From the NCBI GenBank assembly GCA_015698045.1, contig BLAL01000063.1:62001-126000 (forward strand): DNA of 64,000 nt, given 5' to 3'. Position 1 is the stretch's first letter. Every line of letters begins with the position of its first letter. The position numbers and the translations under genes were made by a program. Origin of the DNA: Rhizophagus clarus. Taxonomy: Eukaryota > Glomeromycota > Glomeromycetes > Glomerales > Glomeraceae. The notes beneath the pieces are model-generated. The model had not been told where the DNA came from and ran no database searches. It worked only from the letters and a program-made list of their open reading frames with translations. Shown in pieces: positions 45,332 through 57,048 of the stretch.

Positions 45332-47609
45332 GAGTAAATTTATTTAACGCACCCTGCGTTGTAATGCACCCCTATCACGTGATAAATTTTATTGGTTGCG
45401 GTTTAATTTAGATTATCATTAAGAATTAAAATAATTGGCTAAAATTTATTGTACAAAAAAAAATAACAAAATTTATATATTAAACTGACTTTATTCCTTT
45501 AAACCCTGTTTATCAAAAGTAATATTTTTTACAATTATTTATCTTTAACATAACTGTTAATGATAATGATACAAAAAAGAGAAGCCTAACAATTATGATA
45601 ATAAGAGAGAGAAATAATGGAAATAATATTAGAAACAAATAATTGGAGATAACGAAGATGATAGAAAACAAAAGATATAGTAAAAAAAAAGAAAGATAGT
45701 GAAAAAAAGAGGGAAAGAATGCGAAAATAAAAGGAATAGGATCAAAAACAAAAGGAAATAGGGACAAAATGAAAGGGAATAGAAATGAAAATAAAAAGAT
45801 AATGGGAGGGGCAAAAAAAAGAAAAGATGACAAGAAGGGGACAAAAAAATGAAAGGATGACAAAAGGGAGATGAACAAAATGAAAGGATGATGAAAAACG
45901 AAGAGATAATAAGAAAGAAATGAAAAGATAAAAAGATGACAAGAATAAAACGATGATAAAAACAAAATAATAATAAGAACGAAATGATAAGGATGAAATG
46001 ATAATTGATGATGAGAACAAAATAATAATTGATGGTGAAGACGAAACAATAATTGGTGATAAGGATGGATGAAACAATAATCAATGATAAGGACAGACAA
46101 AACGATAATTGATGATAAGGACGAAATGATAATTGATGATGAAGACGAAATGATGATTGATGAGGATGAAACAACGATGAGGACAAAATGGTGATAAGGA
46201 TAAAACGATCATGAGAATAAAAGGAAAAAGGAGCGATAATGAAAAAGAAAAAAGTGAATGAAAACGAAAAGAAAAGGGAATAAATTAACGAAAGATAAAC
46301 CATAAAAAGAAAAAAAATAGTTAGTAAAAATGAAATATGAAAACAAAATTAAAAAAAAGATAAGAAAAAATACCATACCTTGTTCGCAAAACTAAGATCT
46401 AAAAAAAAAAGAAGGCGAAATGATGATGATGAAATGAAATCGATGATGAGGATGAAATGATAATTAATGATAAAGTCGAAATAATAATTAGTGATGAAGA
46501 TGGATGTATGAAACAATAATTGATGATAAGGACGAACAAAATGATGATTGATGATAAGGACGAAATGATAATTGATGATGAAGACGAAACGATGATTGAT
46601 GAGGATGAAACAACGATGAGAACAAAATGGTAATAAGGATGAAACGATTATGAGAATGAAAGGAAAAAGGAGCGATAATGAAAAAGAAAAAAGTGAATGA
46701 AAACAAAAGAAAAGGGGAATAAATTAACGAAAGATAAACCATAAAAAGAAGAAAAAATAGTTAGAAAAAATGAAATATGAAAACAAAATTGAAAAAAAAG
46801 ATAAGAAAAATGTCATACCTTGTTCGCAAAACTAAAACCTAAAAAAAAGGAGGCGAAATGATGATGATGAAATGAAATTGATGATGAGGATGAAATGATA
46901 ATTAATGATAAAGACGAAACGATGAGAACAGATGTATGAAACAATAATCGATGATAAGGACAGACAAAACGATAATTGATGATAAGGACGAAATGATAAT
47001 TGATAATGAAGACGAAATGATGATTGATAAGGATGAAATAACGATGAGAACAAAATGGTGATAAGAATGAAACAATCATAAGAATGAAAGGAAAAAGGAG
47101 CGATAATAAAAAAGAAGAAAGTGAATGAAAACGAAAAGAAAAGGGGAATAAATTAACGAAAGATAAACCATAAAAAGAAGAAAAAATAGTTAATAAAAAT
47201 GAAATATGAAAACGAAATTGAAAAAAGACAAGAAAAAAATGCTATACCTGGAACGCCCTCGGAGACATCTGGAAATGAAAAGATAAGGGTTGTTTCTTTT
47301 TTTTTCGTTAATCTCATTTAAGAACATTTCCTAACGTCCCTCCATTGTCTTTTTTTTATAGAAGCACCCCTGAAGACTTCTGGAGACAAAAAGGTAGGGT
47401 TTATTTCTTTTTTTTCGTTAATTTTGTTTAACATTTTTAACGTTTTTTTATTGTTTTTTTTATAGGAACGCCTCTTGAAGACGAAATAAAATAATGAAAA
47501 GTTGCAACGTGCTTAACGGCTTAAGATTATTTTATAAATAAAATAAAAACAATTAAACACGTGATAAGGGGTGCATTATAATGCAGGGGTGCGTTAAATA
47601 AATTATTCC
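45332..47609. mobile_element. Mutator-like non-autonomous element (2.28 kb)
   Basis: Inverted termini (GAGTAAATTTATTTAACGC on the left; GGAATAATTTATTTAACGC read inward from the right) stay similar for about 55 bp and include TAATGCACCCC and the ATCACGTG palindrome. A 9-bp ATATATAAT repeat flanks it (45323-45331 and 47610-47618). A long inverted repeat with a 9-bp duplication suggests a Mutator-like element, though the flank is low complexity. The interior holds a purine-rich minisatellite and three exon-like GA-CGCC/CCCT-GAGAC cassettes at 47250-47490. No transposase frame. Confidence 0.72.
45560..47240. repeat. Purine-rich region with three ~430-bp higher-order units
   Basis: The plus strand is almost only A, G and some T, built from GATGATGAGGATGAAATGAT-type motifs. 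Higher-order copies start at about 46076, 46514 and 46942 (AATAAT-GATGATAAGGAC) and share GGAAAAAGGAGCGATAATGA and ACCTTGTTCGCAAAACTAA blocks. Minus-strand frames here are Ser/Phe/His/Ile-rich artefacts of the repeat. Confidence 0.9.
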
Positions 47610-48169
47610 ATATATAATTATTATTATATAAAACTATATAATAATCTTTAAAAATTTTAAAATTTATGCAAATAAAATTTTATAATTTTTAAAAATTTAT
47701 TAATATAATTTTAAGCAAATTTATATATTGGATAAGTATTAGAAAAAGAGATTAAATTAAAAATTTTTTCAAAAAAAAACTTTTTAAGTAAAATAAATTC
47801 AAATTTGATTATCTTTTTTTTTGATGTTGAAATGCACTTGTATTTATTAGATAAAGAAAGAATACAAAATATCAAATTTATTCTATATACTGTGCTCCTA
47901 ATAAAGTTACCAGTTTAAACATTCATCTTTAAATTTAATTATCTAATTTAGAACATTTATTATTTAAAAAAATAATTTTTTTTAATTATTTATCTTTTTA
48001 ACACTCATCTTATATAATTTTTATATGTATTTTAATATATAATAAACAAAAATTTTGCTTAATTTTAATAAAGGTTTTCAAAAATTTAAGATAATATTTA
48101 TAATTAAAAAATTTTAAAAATTATATTATATATAAATAAATTGTATTTAAAAAAAAATATTATACTAAG

Positions 48170-48358
48170 TTAGGAGAGTTACACATATCACGTAATATCC
48201 ATTTTGTTATAAACCCTTACCCCCTCCCTCTTCTGTTAAATTTAATAACCAATCAGATTATAGTATTTATAAATTATATAATTAATATAAGTGAATGTAA
48301 GATTTTAACTATTCCCCTCCTCCCCTTTGATAATTACATAATATGTGTAAGCTCCCAA
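48170..48358. mobile_element. Small MITE, 189 bp
   Basis: Ends TTAGGAGAGTTACACATAT and the inverted ATATGTGTAAGCTCCCAA, with AT-rich flanks that contain TATTATA near both sides. The interior has short C-rich runs (ACCCCCTCCCTC, CCCCTCCTCCCC). Confidence 0.6.
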
Positions 48359-48789
48359 TATTATAATTTTATTTTTAGATTAAATAACCAATAAAATTGT
48401 TAATAAATTTGAAATTTTTAAGTAAAATCCTGATAAATATTTTATTTAATTAATGATATAAGATTAAATTAAGTAAATTTATTTATTTAATATTAACTAT
48501 TTTTTTATATTTTTATTTTTTTACAAATTTAATAATATATATTATAAATTGTATAAAACATAGGTATTTAAATTATATTAACTAGTAATTATAAAATTAT
48601 TTAAATTATTTTTATATGTATTTTTTTTGTATTAAAATCTAATAATGATTTTTAATAAATTTCAAGGTATTCAAATTCTTTTAAGTTATTTTTCTCATAT
48701 AAGAAATTTAATATTAAAAATAATAAATGATCATATTTATTGTTATTTTTGAATTAATAAAGTCTAATAATATAAAATAAAAAAAAAAA

Positions 48790-49054
48790 GAAAATTTAAA
48801 AACTTGTAAAAATAGTAAATTTTATTGCATTTTTAGATGTAAAAGGTGGATTACAATGCAATTTTGATATAGAAAACAAATTTATTTATAAAAAATACTT
48901 ATATTATACAAATTTTAGAAAATTTACTTATAAGTAAACTTGTTAGAAAATTGTATTTTCTATACCAAAATTGATGTTTTTATATTGTAATTGCATTTTT
49001 TACATTTAAAAATGCAATAAAATTTACTGTTCTTACAGATTTTTAAATTTTCTT
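48790..49054. mobile_element. Inverted-repeat element (~265 bp, ~95-bp arms)
   Basis: Arms share GAAAATTTAAAAA, AGTAAATTTTATTGCATTTT and TTTTGATATAGAAAA in inverted order around a short AT centre. The transcript would fold into a long hairpin. No clear target duplication. Confidence 0.65.
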
Positions 49055-50099
49055 ATAATAGTTAATTTATTATTGTTAATTAGTTTTCCTCTTTTTTAAT
49101 TATAAACTTCATATATTGATATTAAACAAATAATTTACTTAGTCTGGCCTAACTATAATTTACTTATATTTTACTTTAATTATATCATGATATTAATAAA
49201 AAAAAAATAAATAATAAATAAAAAGCTTTAAATTTCAATATGCTAATTATTATATATTACCTATAGTATACCAGGTATCTTGCAAATTCCTGAGAGCTGA
49301 TCTTATACCACCATATATATCAATAACTCAAATTTTTATTATGAATAAAATGTGTTTAAAAGGTTGTATAGTAACCAGAAAATTATTTTTACATAATATC
49401 TGGCCAAAATTAGATTCATTAGATAATAAAATCAATAGAAAATGAAACTTTTTATTGGGTGAAAAAGAGGGAGTACTATGCATAGGTGGGGTACTGTAAC
49501 ACATTTTTTTTTGATTTTTATTTAGCAAGTTATATAAATATATTAGAAAAAAACCAACACTTTTAATAATATTCCTTGCAAATTTTAATCTAGTTTAAAA
49601 AAAAAAATCTTTAAAATTTGTTAAAATTATATGCTGTAAATTTGAAAATAAGTCTTAGTTTAAAAAAGTTGATTTTTATCACCTTCTAGTATCAGTTGGT
49701 TAAATAAATTTTAGCATTCTTTTAAAAAATAAAAAAAAATGTTAAATACAGTACTAAAACAATTAAAAAAAATCATAAATGGTTGGCATGATAATAACAG
49801 AACATTTGCTTAATTCAAAATATATAAAGACGCCCTTTCAGAAAAGCATAAATGTAGGTGAATGGACTCCAGGTCCCACCTCATTGACTTTTCCAAATAG
49901 TTTTTGAGTCATACAGGTACAGCCACGATCAAATCAATGAGTCACGCAAAGTTTTTTTTTACACACGTATAAATTTATTTATAAATAAAAATTTCTCGTG
50001 TTTGTTTATCTTACGTAATACGCAATTTTTTTTACTGCGGTTGTATACAAAATTCCGAGTTCTGACATTTAGCTAAAAAAAATGATCCAGATAATTATT

Positions 50100-51378
50100 A
50101 TGATCCGTAGCAAACTCAAAAAATAATTCGCGGCTTATTTATCAAATATCCGCAAATAAACAATCCACATATATAATTTAAATTATTAAATTTATTCTGA
50201 TTTGTCATGAATTTTTGCCAGATTATCTGTAAATATTTGCACAAATCCGATATTTAAAGACAATCCGAATATTTGCACGGATTATCATTTATGATTCGTT
50301 TCACTACTTTCATCCCCATTTTATAAAATTAATTAGGCAATTGAAGATGAATTAAAAAAAAACCAAAGTTCTTTAATTCATTAATAAAAATCTCAGTATT
50401 AATATTTTTTTACGTAATAGTATTGGTCAGCATATCAGGATTTTAGAAGTTTACAAATTAATTCAACGCACTATCTGTAGAAAAATATTCAAGTTTAAGC
50501 AAGACAGCATGAGGCTATTTATCCTTACAATGACTATAAAAACTTTAGTAAATGATACATTTGGGAGCAAATGTCAATATATCGATTTTATTAAATTTTT
50601 TTTTGTCAAAAAATGTGGCTTTAAAACGCTTATAATTTGTCAACGCAATGCAATGCACACATTAGTTTCATACATCAAAGATAATTAATGGTACTATTTA
50701 ATCACTTCCAAACTTCGCTTTTTTACCTTATCATGTGACATTTAACCAATCAAATACGCTTATAACGAAACAGCCAATTAAATTCTTAGAAATCTTTGAT
50801 ATATAAAAATCATATCTATATTTATATGTTCTATAATGGGAAAAGTAAGATTTGACATTTATCGATATGTCGGTATATCGAATATCGGTATACCGAAAAT
50901 ATTGTAAAATCTATAATTTGTATTTTTAAAATTGACTTTTAAAGATAATAAATGCTAAAATATAATATTGTCCACACCTGTGTATTTCATTACAATGCCA
51001 TATTTTGGTTTATGGACATTATTTTAAATCAGCATAACAATCGATTTTTTTTCATATCACATTTTAACTTTAGATTTTATTTTATTTTACATGCTTAAAA
51101 ATTTATTCTACGGATATTTCGCTATTATAAAATAATTTAATTCGTGATCTACCAGTAAACCATTATTAAAATCTGGCGAAAGTTATATATTATGTTTTTA
51201 CTGATAGTGCAGGTTCGTCAATGCAAAGTACAAATTACTAAAATATAATGTAAAAATTAATATTATCTGTTATAGGCATAAAAATATACCATTTGGCTAA
51301 GCACCAAAAGACAAGAGCTGAAAATTTGAATTCGGAAAAAATATAATTTATTATTTTAAAGTTTTATAAGGATATTTT
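50100..51378. other. Spacer, no gene seen
   Basis: AT-rich, with a TATCGATATGTCGGTATATCG palindromic patch near 50860-50900 but no supported gene or element. Confidence 0.45.
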
Positions 51379-51747
51379 GAGCGTCTTCACAAATTGCATG
51401 ATTAGGATCAGATTAGGATTAAGATTAGGATTAGCTTGAGATTAAGATTAACGTTCAATCTTACTTCACAAAATTAATTATGATTGAATTTATTAAAGTA
51501 TTAAATTGGCCAGAATTTAGTTATCCATCATAAATTCGACTGAAATTAAGATATTACATTAGAAAAATTCATGATAATTAATTTTTCATTCCTAATCTTA
51601 CTCAGTGAGCAAGATTGAAATTACATATGAAATTTTAGCTTGAGATTAGTCTTAATCTTAATCACATTTTTCGTGAAACCAGATTAACCTTTAATCTCGA
51701 TCTTAATCTCAATCTTAATCTCAATCACGCAATTTGTGAAGACGCCC
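51379..51747. mobile_element. Harbinger-like MITE, copy 2 (369 bp, inverted)
   Basis: Ends GAGCGTCTTCACAAATTGCA and GCAATTTGTGAAGACGCCC with TTT on both sides (51376-51378 and 51748-51750). Internally it matches the copy at 16143-16499 in reverse orientation (ACATTAGAAAAATTCA, GAGCAAGATTGAAATTACAT, GCTTGAGATTA). Confidence 0.88.
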
Positions 51748-52078
51748 TTTATCATCTGGTGGCCGTGGGAGAATAAAATTTAGTTCATTGGATTCGTCTC
51801 AAACGCATCTAATGGTAATAATTTTATATATATATCCACGACCAATAGGACGTTTTTTCCCGAATTGTAGATTCCAAATTGCTAATAAAATCAAATTTTA
51901 TGATTATACGCCGGCAGATTTTGTGCAAAAGAATTATCAAATTTTTATTTTAACGATTAACTGTGAAATACATGCCTTATGAAACAAGATTATCACTTAT
52001 TGAAAGAGTCGGACATGTGATACGTAAGCATTCGTAAATAGGACACGTGCCCTTGATTGGCAATGCCTCCTCGTGTTA

Positions 52079-52996
52079 CAGGCCTGGTCATAAGTATCTG
52101 TACCCCAATATTTTTTGAAGTCATGTGATAACCTACCCTAAAAATTTCCAGGGTTGAAGGTCATTCTTAATCTTGATCATTTACAAAATTAGAGGTTTGT
52201 ATAACATATAAATCAGGAGTTAGATGATCGGTGAATTTTAGCTGCAAAATGACGATCTTTTCTAATAAATTATACAAAACAGTTTTTTGTGCGCAAATAT
52301 TCAATCAAATTAAAGTGAAATTTTGAAAAAATAGTTACTTACATTCATTATAATTAAGATTATAGCCATTTATTGGGCCAAGAATAACATTAAAATAAAG
52401 TCTTAAATAATGAAAAAAATCATATCATATGCAAAAAATCCATTTTTATAGTGATTTTTTTAGCTCTGAGGTTTAGTAAACCAATTTGCTTTCAGTAGAA
52501 CCTCAATACTCATTTTATGCATAATATCTATAAAAGGGATCTCTTGGCTTATTCCTATAAGTTTTTTAGTAAATATAATTTAGAGTAAATTCTGCATAAA
52601 GTTAATAATTCTAAACACCATTCAAAAATCACAATAAAATAAAAGGAAGATTATAACATAATTAAAATTCTCTGGCTATGCATCTAATTTGATTAAAACT
52701 CTAGAAAAACGTTTAATGACTCTTAAAAAATTAATATATCAAAAAAAAATTCTATATAACTAAGAGGTCAGGGCATGAAATAATAAAAAAATGAAAATAT
52801 TCACGTAAAAGAAGATAACTTTTTTTGAAACACAAAATTTACCGATCATCTAATTCCTGATCTACGTATCATAAAAGCCTGTAATTTTACATATTATCAA
52901 GGTTATTATTGTACTTGAATTTAAAAAAAAATTTTAATGAAAGTTGTTATTTAACTTCAGAAATTACAGGGGTACAGTTACTTATGTCCAGGACTG
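52079..52996. mobile_element. Tc1/mariner-type non-autonomous element (918 bp)
   Basis: Starts CAGGCCTGGTCATAAGTATC and ends GTTACTTATGTCCAGGACTG, with TA on each side (52077-52078 and 52997-52998). Arms also share AGATGATCGGTGAATTTT/AAAATTTACCGATCATCT further in, so each arm is about 150 bp or longer. No ORF. Confidence 0.85.
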
Positions 52997-53188
52997 TACT
53001 TTCTTAACTTGTAGGAAGGGATGTCGTACGGGACCAAAGAAGACCTCAAATTAGGTGCGACAACATGCAAAATGACACAATATATGTTAATTAATGTCTA
53101 AATATAAATCTGGGATGAAATTGATTCTGGGATTTAATTCAGATTTGATGGATTTAATCCCAGATGGTGATCAAGGGTTGAAAAATAT

Positions 53189-53512
53189 ATGGCTACTAAA
53201 AACAATATAAATAAACCTAATGCAGTTGATAGAAATTTTTTTTTTTCTCGACAGGTAGAAGAAATTTTAATATTTTATCATACTTCTAAAGAGAATGATA
53301 AAATTCGAACTGTCGTATTAGTTTATAGCATTTATTATTTATTACCAATGGTCAATGGTCCAACGATGGCAAATTCGATTGAAATTGTCATGGTTTTAGT
53401 TTTTCGGTATTTTTTTTTTTTTTTTTTTTTAAAAAGATTGATTTTATTATTGATATTACTTTTAAATTTTAATAAAACGAATTGCTCAATTCATTTAATT
53501 GAAATTTTATAA
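53189..53512 (+). CDS. Doubtful ORF (107 aa)
   Basis: ATG at 53189 and a 107-codon frame. The first 75 residues have mixed composition (SRQVEEILIFYHTSKENDKI, VNGPTMANSIEIVMV), but the rest is a Phe run made by a T-tract followed by a Leu-rich tail. It may be an exon whose donor lies before the T-tract, or chance. No domain is recognised. Confidence 0.22.
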   Translation: MATKNNINKPNAVDRNFFFSRQVEEILIFYHTSKENDKIRTVVLVYSIYYLLPMVNGPTMANSIEIVMVLVFRYFFFFFFLKRLILLLILLLNFNKTNCSIHLIEIL

Positions 53513-53823
53513 TCGAATGACTTTAAAAGTTTTGATAACTGAAGCTCCGTTTTTATAATTTTGTCGGGCTGTTGTTGGCAAATATAATTAATGGTTTCAA
53601 CTGTTCAGCGTATTTAAATGTTACACTAACCAACTATTAAAACCCCAGATCTGAAATCGGAGCTTACGTAGTACGACAGTTTCTATAAATTCAATCCCAT
53701 TCCCCAGTCCCTGTTCATTCTCAATGTCTCCCTGACAAACAAAACAAACTACCTAAACGAAATACATAAACGCATTTATATTTAAGTATTGTACTAAATA
53801 TTTGTTGTATTTTACTTAATATA

Positions 53824-54885
53824 ATGGATAATGAATGTAAAAGACGGGGATGTCGTTGTTTGCGCTATCGAGAAAATAAAAATGAAAAAGATAAATGTAT
53901 CTTCTGTGGGCATAGTATAGGATTTCATGAATTTTTGCATATAAATATAAACGAACATCCATACGGACGATGCAACGAATTAGATTGCGATTGTCAACGT
54001 TATAAGGAAGAAACTTCATATAAGTGTAGTTATTGTAATCATTCAGAAGGTCATCATCATCGTTGGGATAATAATAATACTCAAATTACCCAGATTGTTA
54101 TTCCAAGTTATACTACTACCACACAAATAACGCCACCACACGCAAGAAATAATGGTCGCAATGCTGGTAGACCTAGAGCTGATAGAGTAATTATAAAGCA
54201 TTTAATATGCTTTGATAAAGCATTATCAAATAAGATCCCAAAAAAAGGAACAAGTTTATGGCTCGATTTGAAAAAGAAAAATCTTATTAAAGAAGATATC
54301 ATAATTTTTCAAACCGCACCAGAAGAATTATTCAATAAAATCCTTAACTTTTTTAGTGAAGAATTAAATGGTCAAGGATGGATATTGTACAATGCAAGTT
54401 CTGGACAACCTATTAAGGTTAATGGTGTAAGTAATAAAACTTTATTATTTTGAATTATCCAGCTTTATTAAAATTATATTTTATTTTTAGGAAATTAATT
54501 TTGATTTGATTAAAAAACATGTAACCAAAGCTATGAAAAAGTTATATATTGGTACGGAATATATATATTTCTTCTCAAACTAAGATTATCATTAAATTTT
54601 TTTTTTTTTTAATTTTAAAAATTAGGACCTAGTGATTATGATATCTGTTCATCATCTGCCGAAGATGTTTCGGATTCGTTACCTCAGGTTAATCTGAATA
54701 ATCCCATTGATGACGGAAATGCTGGCACTTCCGCAAACATGCAAATTGTTAATCTTCCGCGTCAATTAAGTACTAATCCTGGCGTGAATGACTTCTTCAA
54801 TGGATATGGAAATGATTTTGAAAATGATTTTGAAAATGATGACGAATTTAATGAAGCTTTTGATCGTTTTATTGTACAACAGTGA
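53824..54885 (+). CDS. Cys/His double-module protein, three exons (307 aa)
   Basis: Exons 53824-54426, 54491-54551 and 54626-54885 with GTAAGT...TTTTTAG and GTACGG...AATTAG introns give one 308-codon frame including TGA. The N-terminus has two tandem metal-binding-like modules: C5-x4-C10-x-C12-x12-C25-x2-C28-x-H30-x4-H35 and C50-x4-C55-x-C57-x10-C68-x2-C71-x-H73-x3-H77, each with an RY-type residue pair after the third Cys. A Thr/Gln-rich linker (about 86-105) and a basic GRNAGRPRADR stretch lead to a compact middle region (121-225). The tail is acidic with repeated NDFEN. No named family is recognised. A zinc-binding regulatory or nucleic-acid-associated role is inference. It sits about 700 bp from the stop of the convergent F-box gene. 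Confidence 0.82.
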
Positions 54886-55581
54886 TATTATTTAGAGTTT
54901 TTCACTGATTATCCTATGAATAATTTAAGTTTATTCATTTAGAAATTTAAGATCCGGATATCTGTTCAAAATTATCCAGATTTAAAATCCGGATAATAGG
55001 ATAATTAGGATAAATCTTAGGGTTTTATCCGTCCAAGAAAAACTCTAAATTTTCTTTTACTTCTACAAAAAAAGCTTCTTCATCATTCAAACCGTTTGTC
55101 AATCACATTTTATAAACATTTATTATTTAATAGAAAAGGACTATAATCATTTAGTAGTTACCGATGATTAGATTTAATTCAAAAAAAAAAGAAATTACTA
55201 TTGATTATTATATACTTGTAATTATAATTAAGATAATATTTTTCCACTTGTAATTTAAATTTCTCCTATTCAAATATTATACAACAATTATGTAAGATTT
55301 TTCTGCAAGCGAAGCTTTTCTCGGTGTTCCATTTCGCCGGAGTGAAGCGAAGGACTATATATCTTCTTTTAGTATATAATTGAAGTTTATTATGTTTAAC
55401 TAAAAGAATAAATTCTTAAGAGATATAAAGAATATCTATTTTAATGAGAAAGTTTAAAGATTCTATCCATGTTTCATTTTACAACTTTTAAATCGGTTGG
55501 GAGCTAAGCCATCTAAGCCGTGATTTGTCTAACGACAAGAAGTGGCAAGAAGTAATAGTACCACAATCATTGGCCACTATT
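54886..55581. other. Convergent intergenic region
   Basis: 3' flanks of the Cys/His gene (+) and the F-box gene (-). It contains several GGATAA/ATCCGGAT motifs (54955-55030) and a GC-richer patch GTTCCATTTCGCCGGAGTGA near 55326. No gene. Confidence 0.55.
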
Positions 55582-57048
55582 CTATTCTTCACTAAACTTT
55601 TCGATTTCAAATTTCTTTATAATGCCCAATCTTTTATATTTTTCAATCACATCTAAATTTTCTTTTTTATTCTCGAAACTTTTTACGCAACATCCTTTAA
55701 TAATAAAAGAAAGTGGTTTTCGTGGTATACGATTTTTCCAATTTATAAAAAATTCTTCCAATTCTTCTGGAAAGATTTCTGATGGACCATCATAAACATA
55801 ACATATTCTTAATTCATTAAAATACTTTGATGAATATTTTGCCAAATTTTCCAAAAATTCTTTTTCGTTTAAATATTCACCATCACACCAAACTCCAATG
55901 CTTTCTAAATATTGACAATTGCTCAAAATTGCTCTCAATGTTTCTACTTCATCTTCCTTGAATATAGTATATAATGATTTCAGGTTTAAACAAAATTTAG
56001 CAATATCTAAATTTAATGAATTATCATTATTCGCTACATATAATTCTTCTAAATTCTTTCCGTTTGTTTCTAAAAAATTAGTTAAAACTTCAAATCTTGG
56101 ACATTCATCCAAGAATTTTAAAACTTTTAATCTTGGAAAAGTAACGTATTGTAACTGATCGAAATTATCTAAAAATGCTTCTTCAGATTTAAATGATAAA
56201 ACAAGTTCTTGTAAGGTTTTAAAATATTTACCTATGAATGATAATGGTACATTTACAGAATACGAACATAGGTATAATTTTGTTAATTTGATAGAATGGT
56301 TTGTTAATGAAGGTATAATTTCGGACCAACACATGCCATCAGGATCTTGTATTAATTTTAAATGTTTTAATTTTTTTTGAGAAAAAATTAAGTTTTCCAA
56401 TCCGTTTGAGATAATATCTTTAAATCTTATAGTTAAAGTTCGAATATTACAGCATATTTGAGATATTTCGTGAAAAAATTTAAAATAAATATTTGAACTA
56501 CAATACAATTCTGAAAGATTCCTTAAATACTCTTTTGCTCCAGGAAAACCAGTAAAATGAATATAATAATCACGTTTTGGATTTCCTCCCGAATAATAAT
56601 AATCCAATGATTTTAAAGATTTAATTTGATTCATCATAAACATTTTTAATATTTCTTGTAATAATAAATACTTACTAGAATTTGCAATGTGATGATTTTC
56701 TAGAACGTATTCAATCATTTGATCAATTTTATGAACTGAAAGTACTTTGCAATATGATGCATAATTGAACAACGGAGGTTTATAAGTTGGCGTCTCAATA
56801 AAAATTCCGTTCTTAAATAAGAGATCTTTTGACCCGTTAGGAAGACAAGCGATCAGAGTACTGAGAATTTGTGAAATTACATCCACTCGATTACTATATT
56901 TAAAACTCCAAATATTTCTCCATAAAATTCCAACGGAAACTTCACGCCATAAACGATTAACTAATAAGCATGAATGTAAAGTGGTTTTATCTTCTTCCAA
57001 GTATTCAAATATTTTATCAAGGCAATCGTAGTCAAGTTGACGAGACAT
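55582..57048 (-). CDS. F-box protein with LRR-like C-terminus (488 aa)
   Basis: Single exon from ATG 57048 to a stop at 55582. Residues 3-47 form the F-box (QLDYDCLDKIFEYLEED, CLLVNRLWREVSVGILWRNIW), which would bind Skp1. The remaining ~430 residues contain irregular leucine-rich repeats (ICCNIRTLTIRFKDI, LKHLKLIQD, LTKLYLCSYSV, LQELVLSFKS, FPRLKVLKFLDE, LEELYVANND, LNLKSLYTIF, CQYLESIGVW), as in LRR-type substrate receptors. Such proteins recruit targets to SCF ubiquitin ligases. The N-terminal third is closely related to the partial gene at the left edge. The substrate is unknown. The start is supported by the F-box beginning at residue 3. Confidence 0.93.
   Translation of the reverse strand: MSRQLDYDCLDKIFEYLEEDKTTLHSCLLVNRLWREVSVGILWRNIWSFKYSNRVDVISQILSTLIACLPNGSKDLLFKNGIFIETPTYKPPLFNYASYCKVLSVHKIDQMIEYVLENHHIANSSKYLLLQEILKMFMMNQIKSLKSLDYYYSGGNPKRDYYIHFTGFPGAKEYLRNLSELYCSSNIYFKFFHEISQICCNIRTLTIRFKDIISNGLENLIFSQKKLKHLKLIQDPDGMCWSEIIPSLTNHSIKLTKLYLCSYSVNVPLSFIGKYFKTLQELVLSFKSEEAFLDNFDQLQYVTFPRLKVLKFLDECPRFEVLTNFLETNGKNLEELYVANNDNSLNLDIAKFCLNLKSLYTIFKEDEVETLRAILSNCQYLESIGVWCDGEYLNEKEFLENLAKYSSKYFNELRICYVYDGPSEIFPEELEEFFINWKNRIPRKPLSFIIKGCCVKSFENKKENLDVIEKYKRLGIIKKFEIEKFSEE

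Larger units (their letters stand above)
47619..50100. other. AT-rich spacer, two small inverted-repeat elements
   Basis: No coding region supported; the two inverted-repeat structures within (48170-48358 and 48790-49054) are listed separately. Confidence 0.5.

Noticed and set aside
45513..47079. Several long minus-strand frames up to 224 codons
   Set aside because: Ile/Ser/His/Phe-rich translations of the minisatellite, open in more than one frame.
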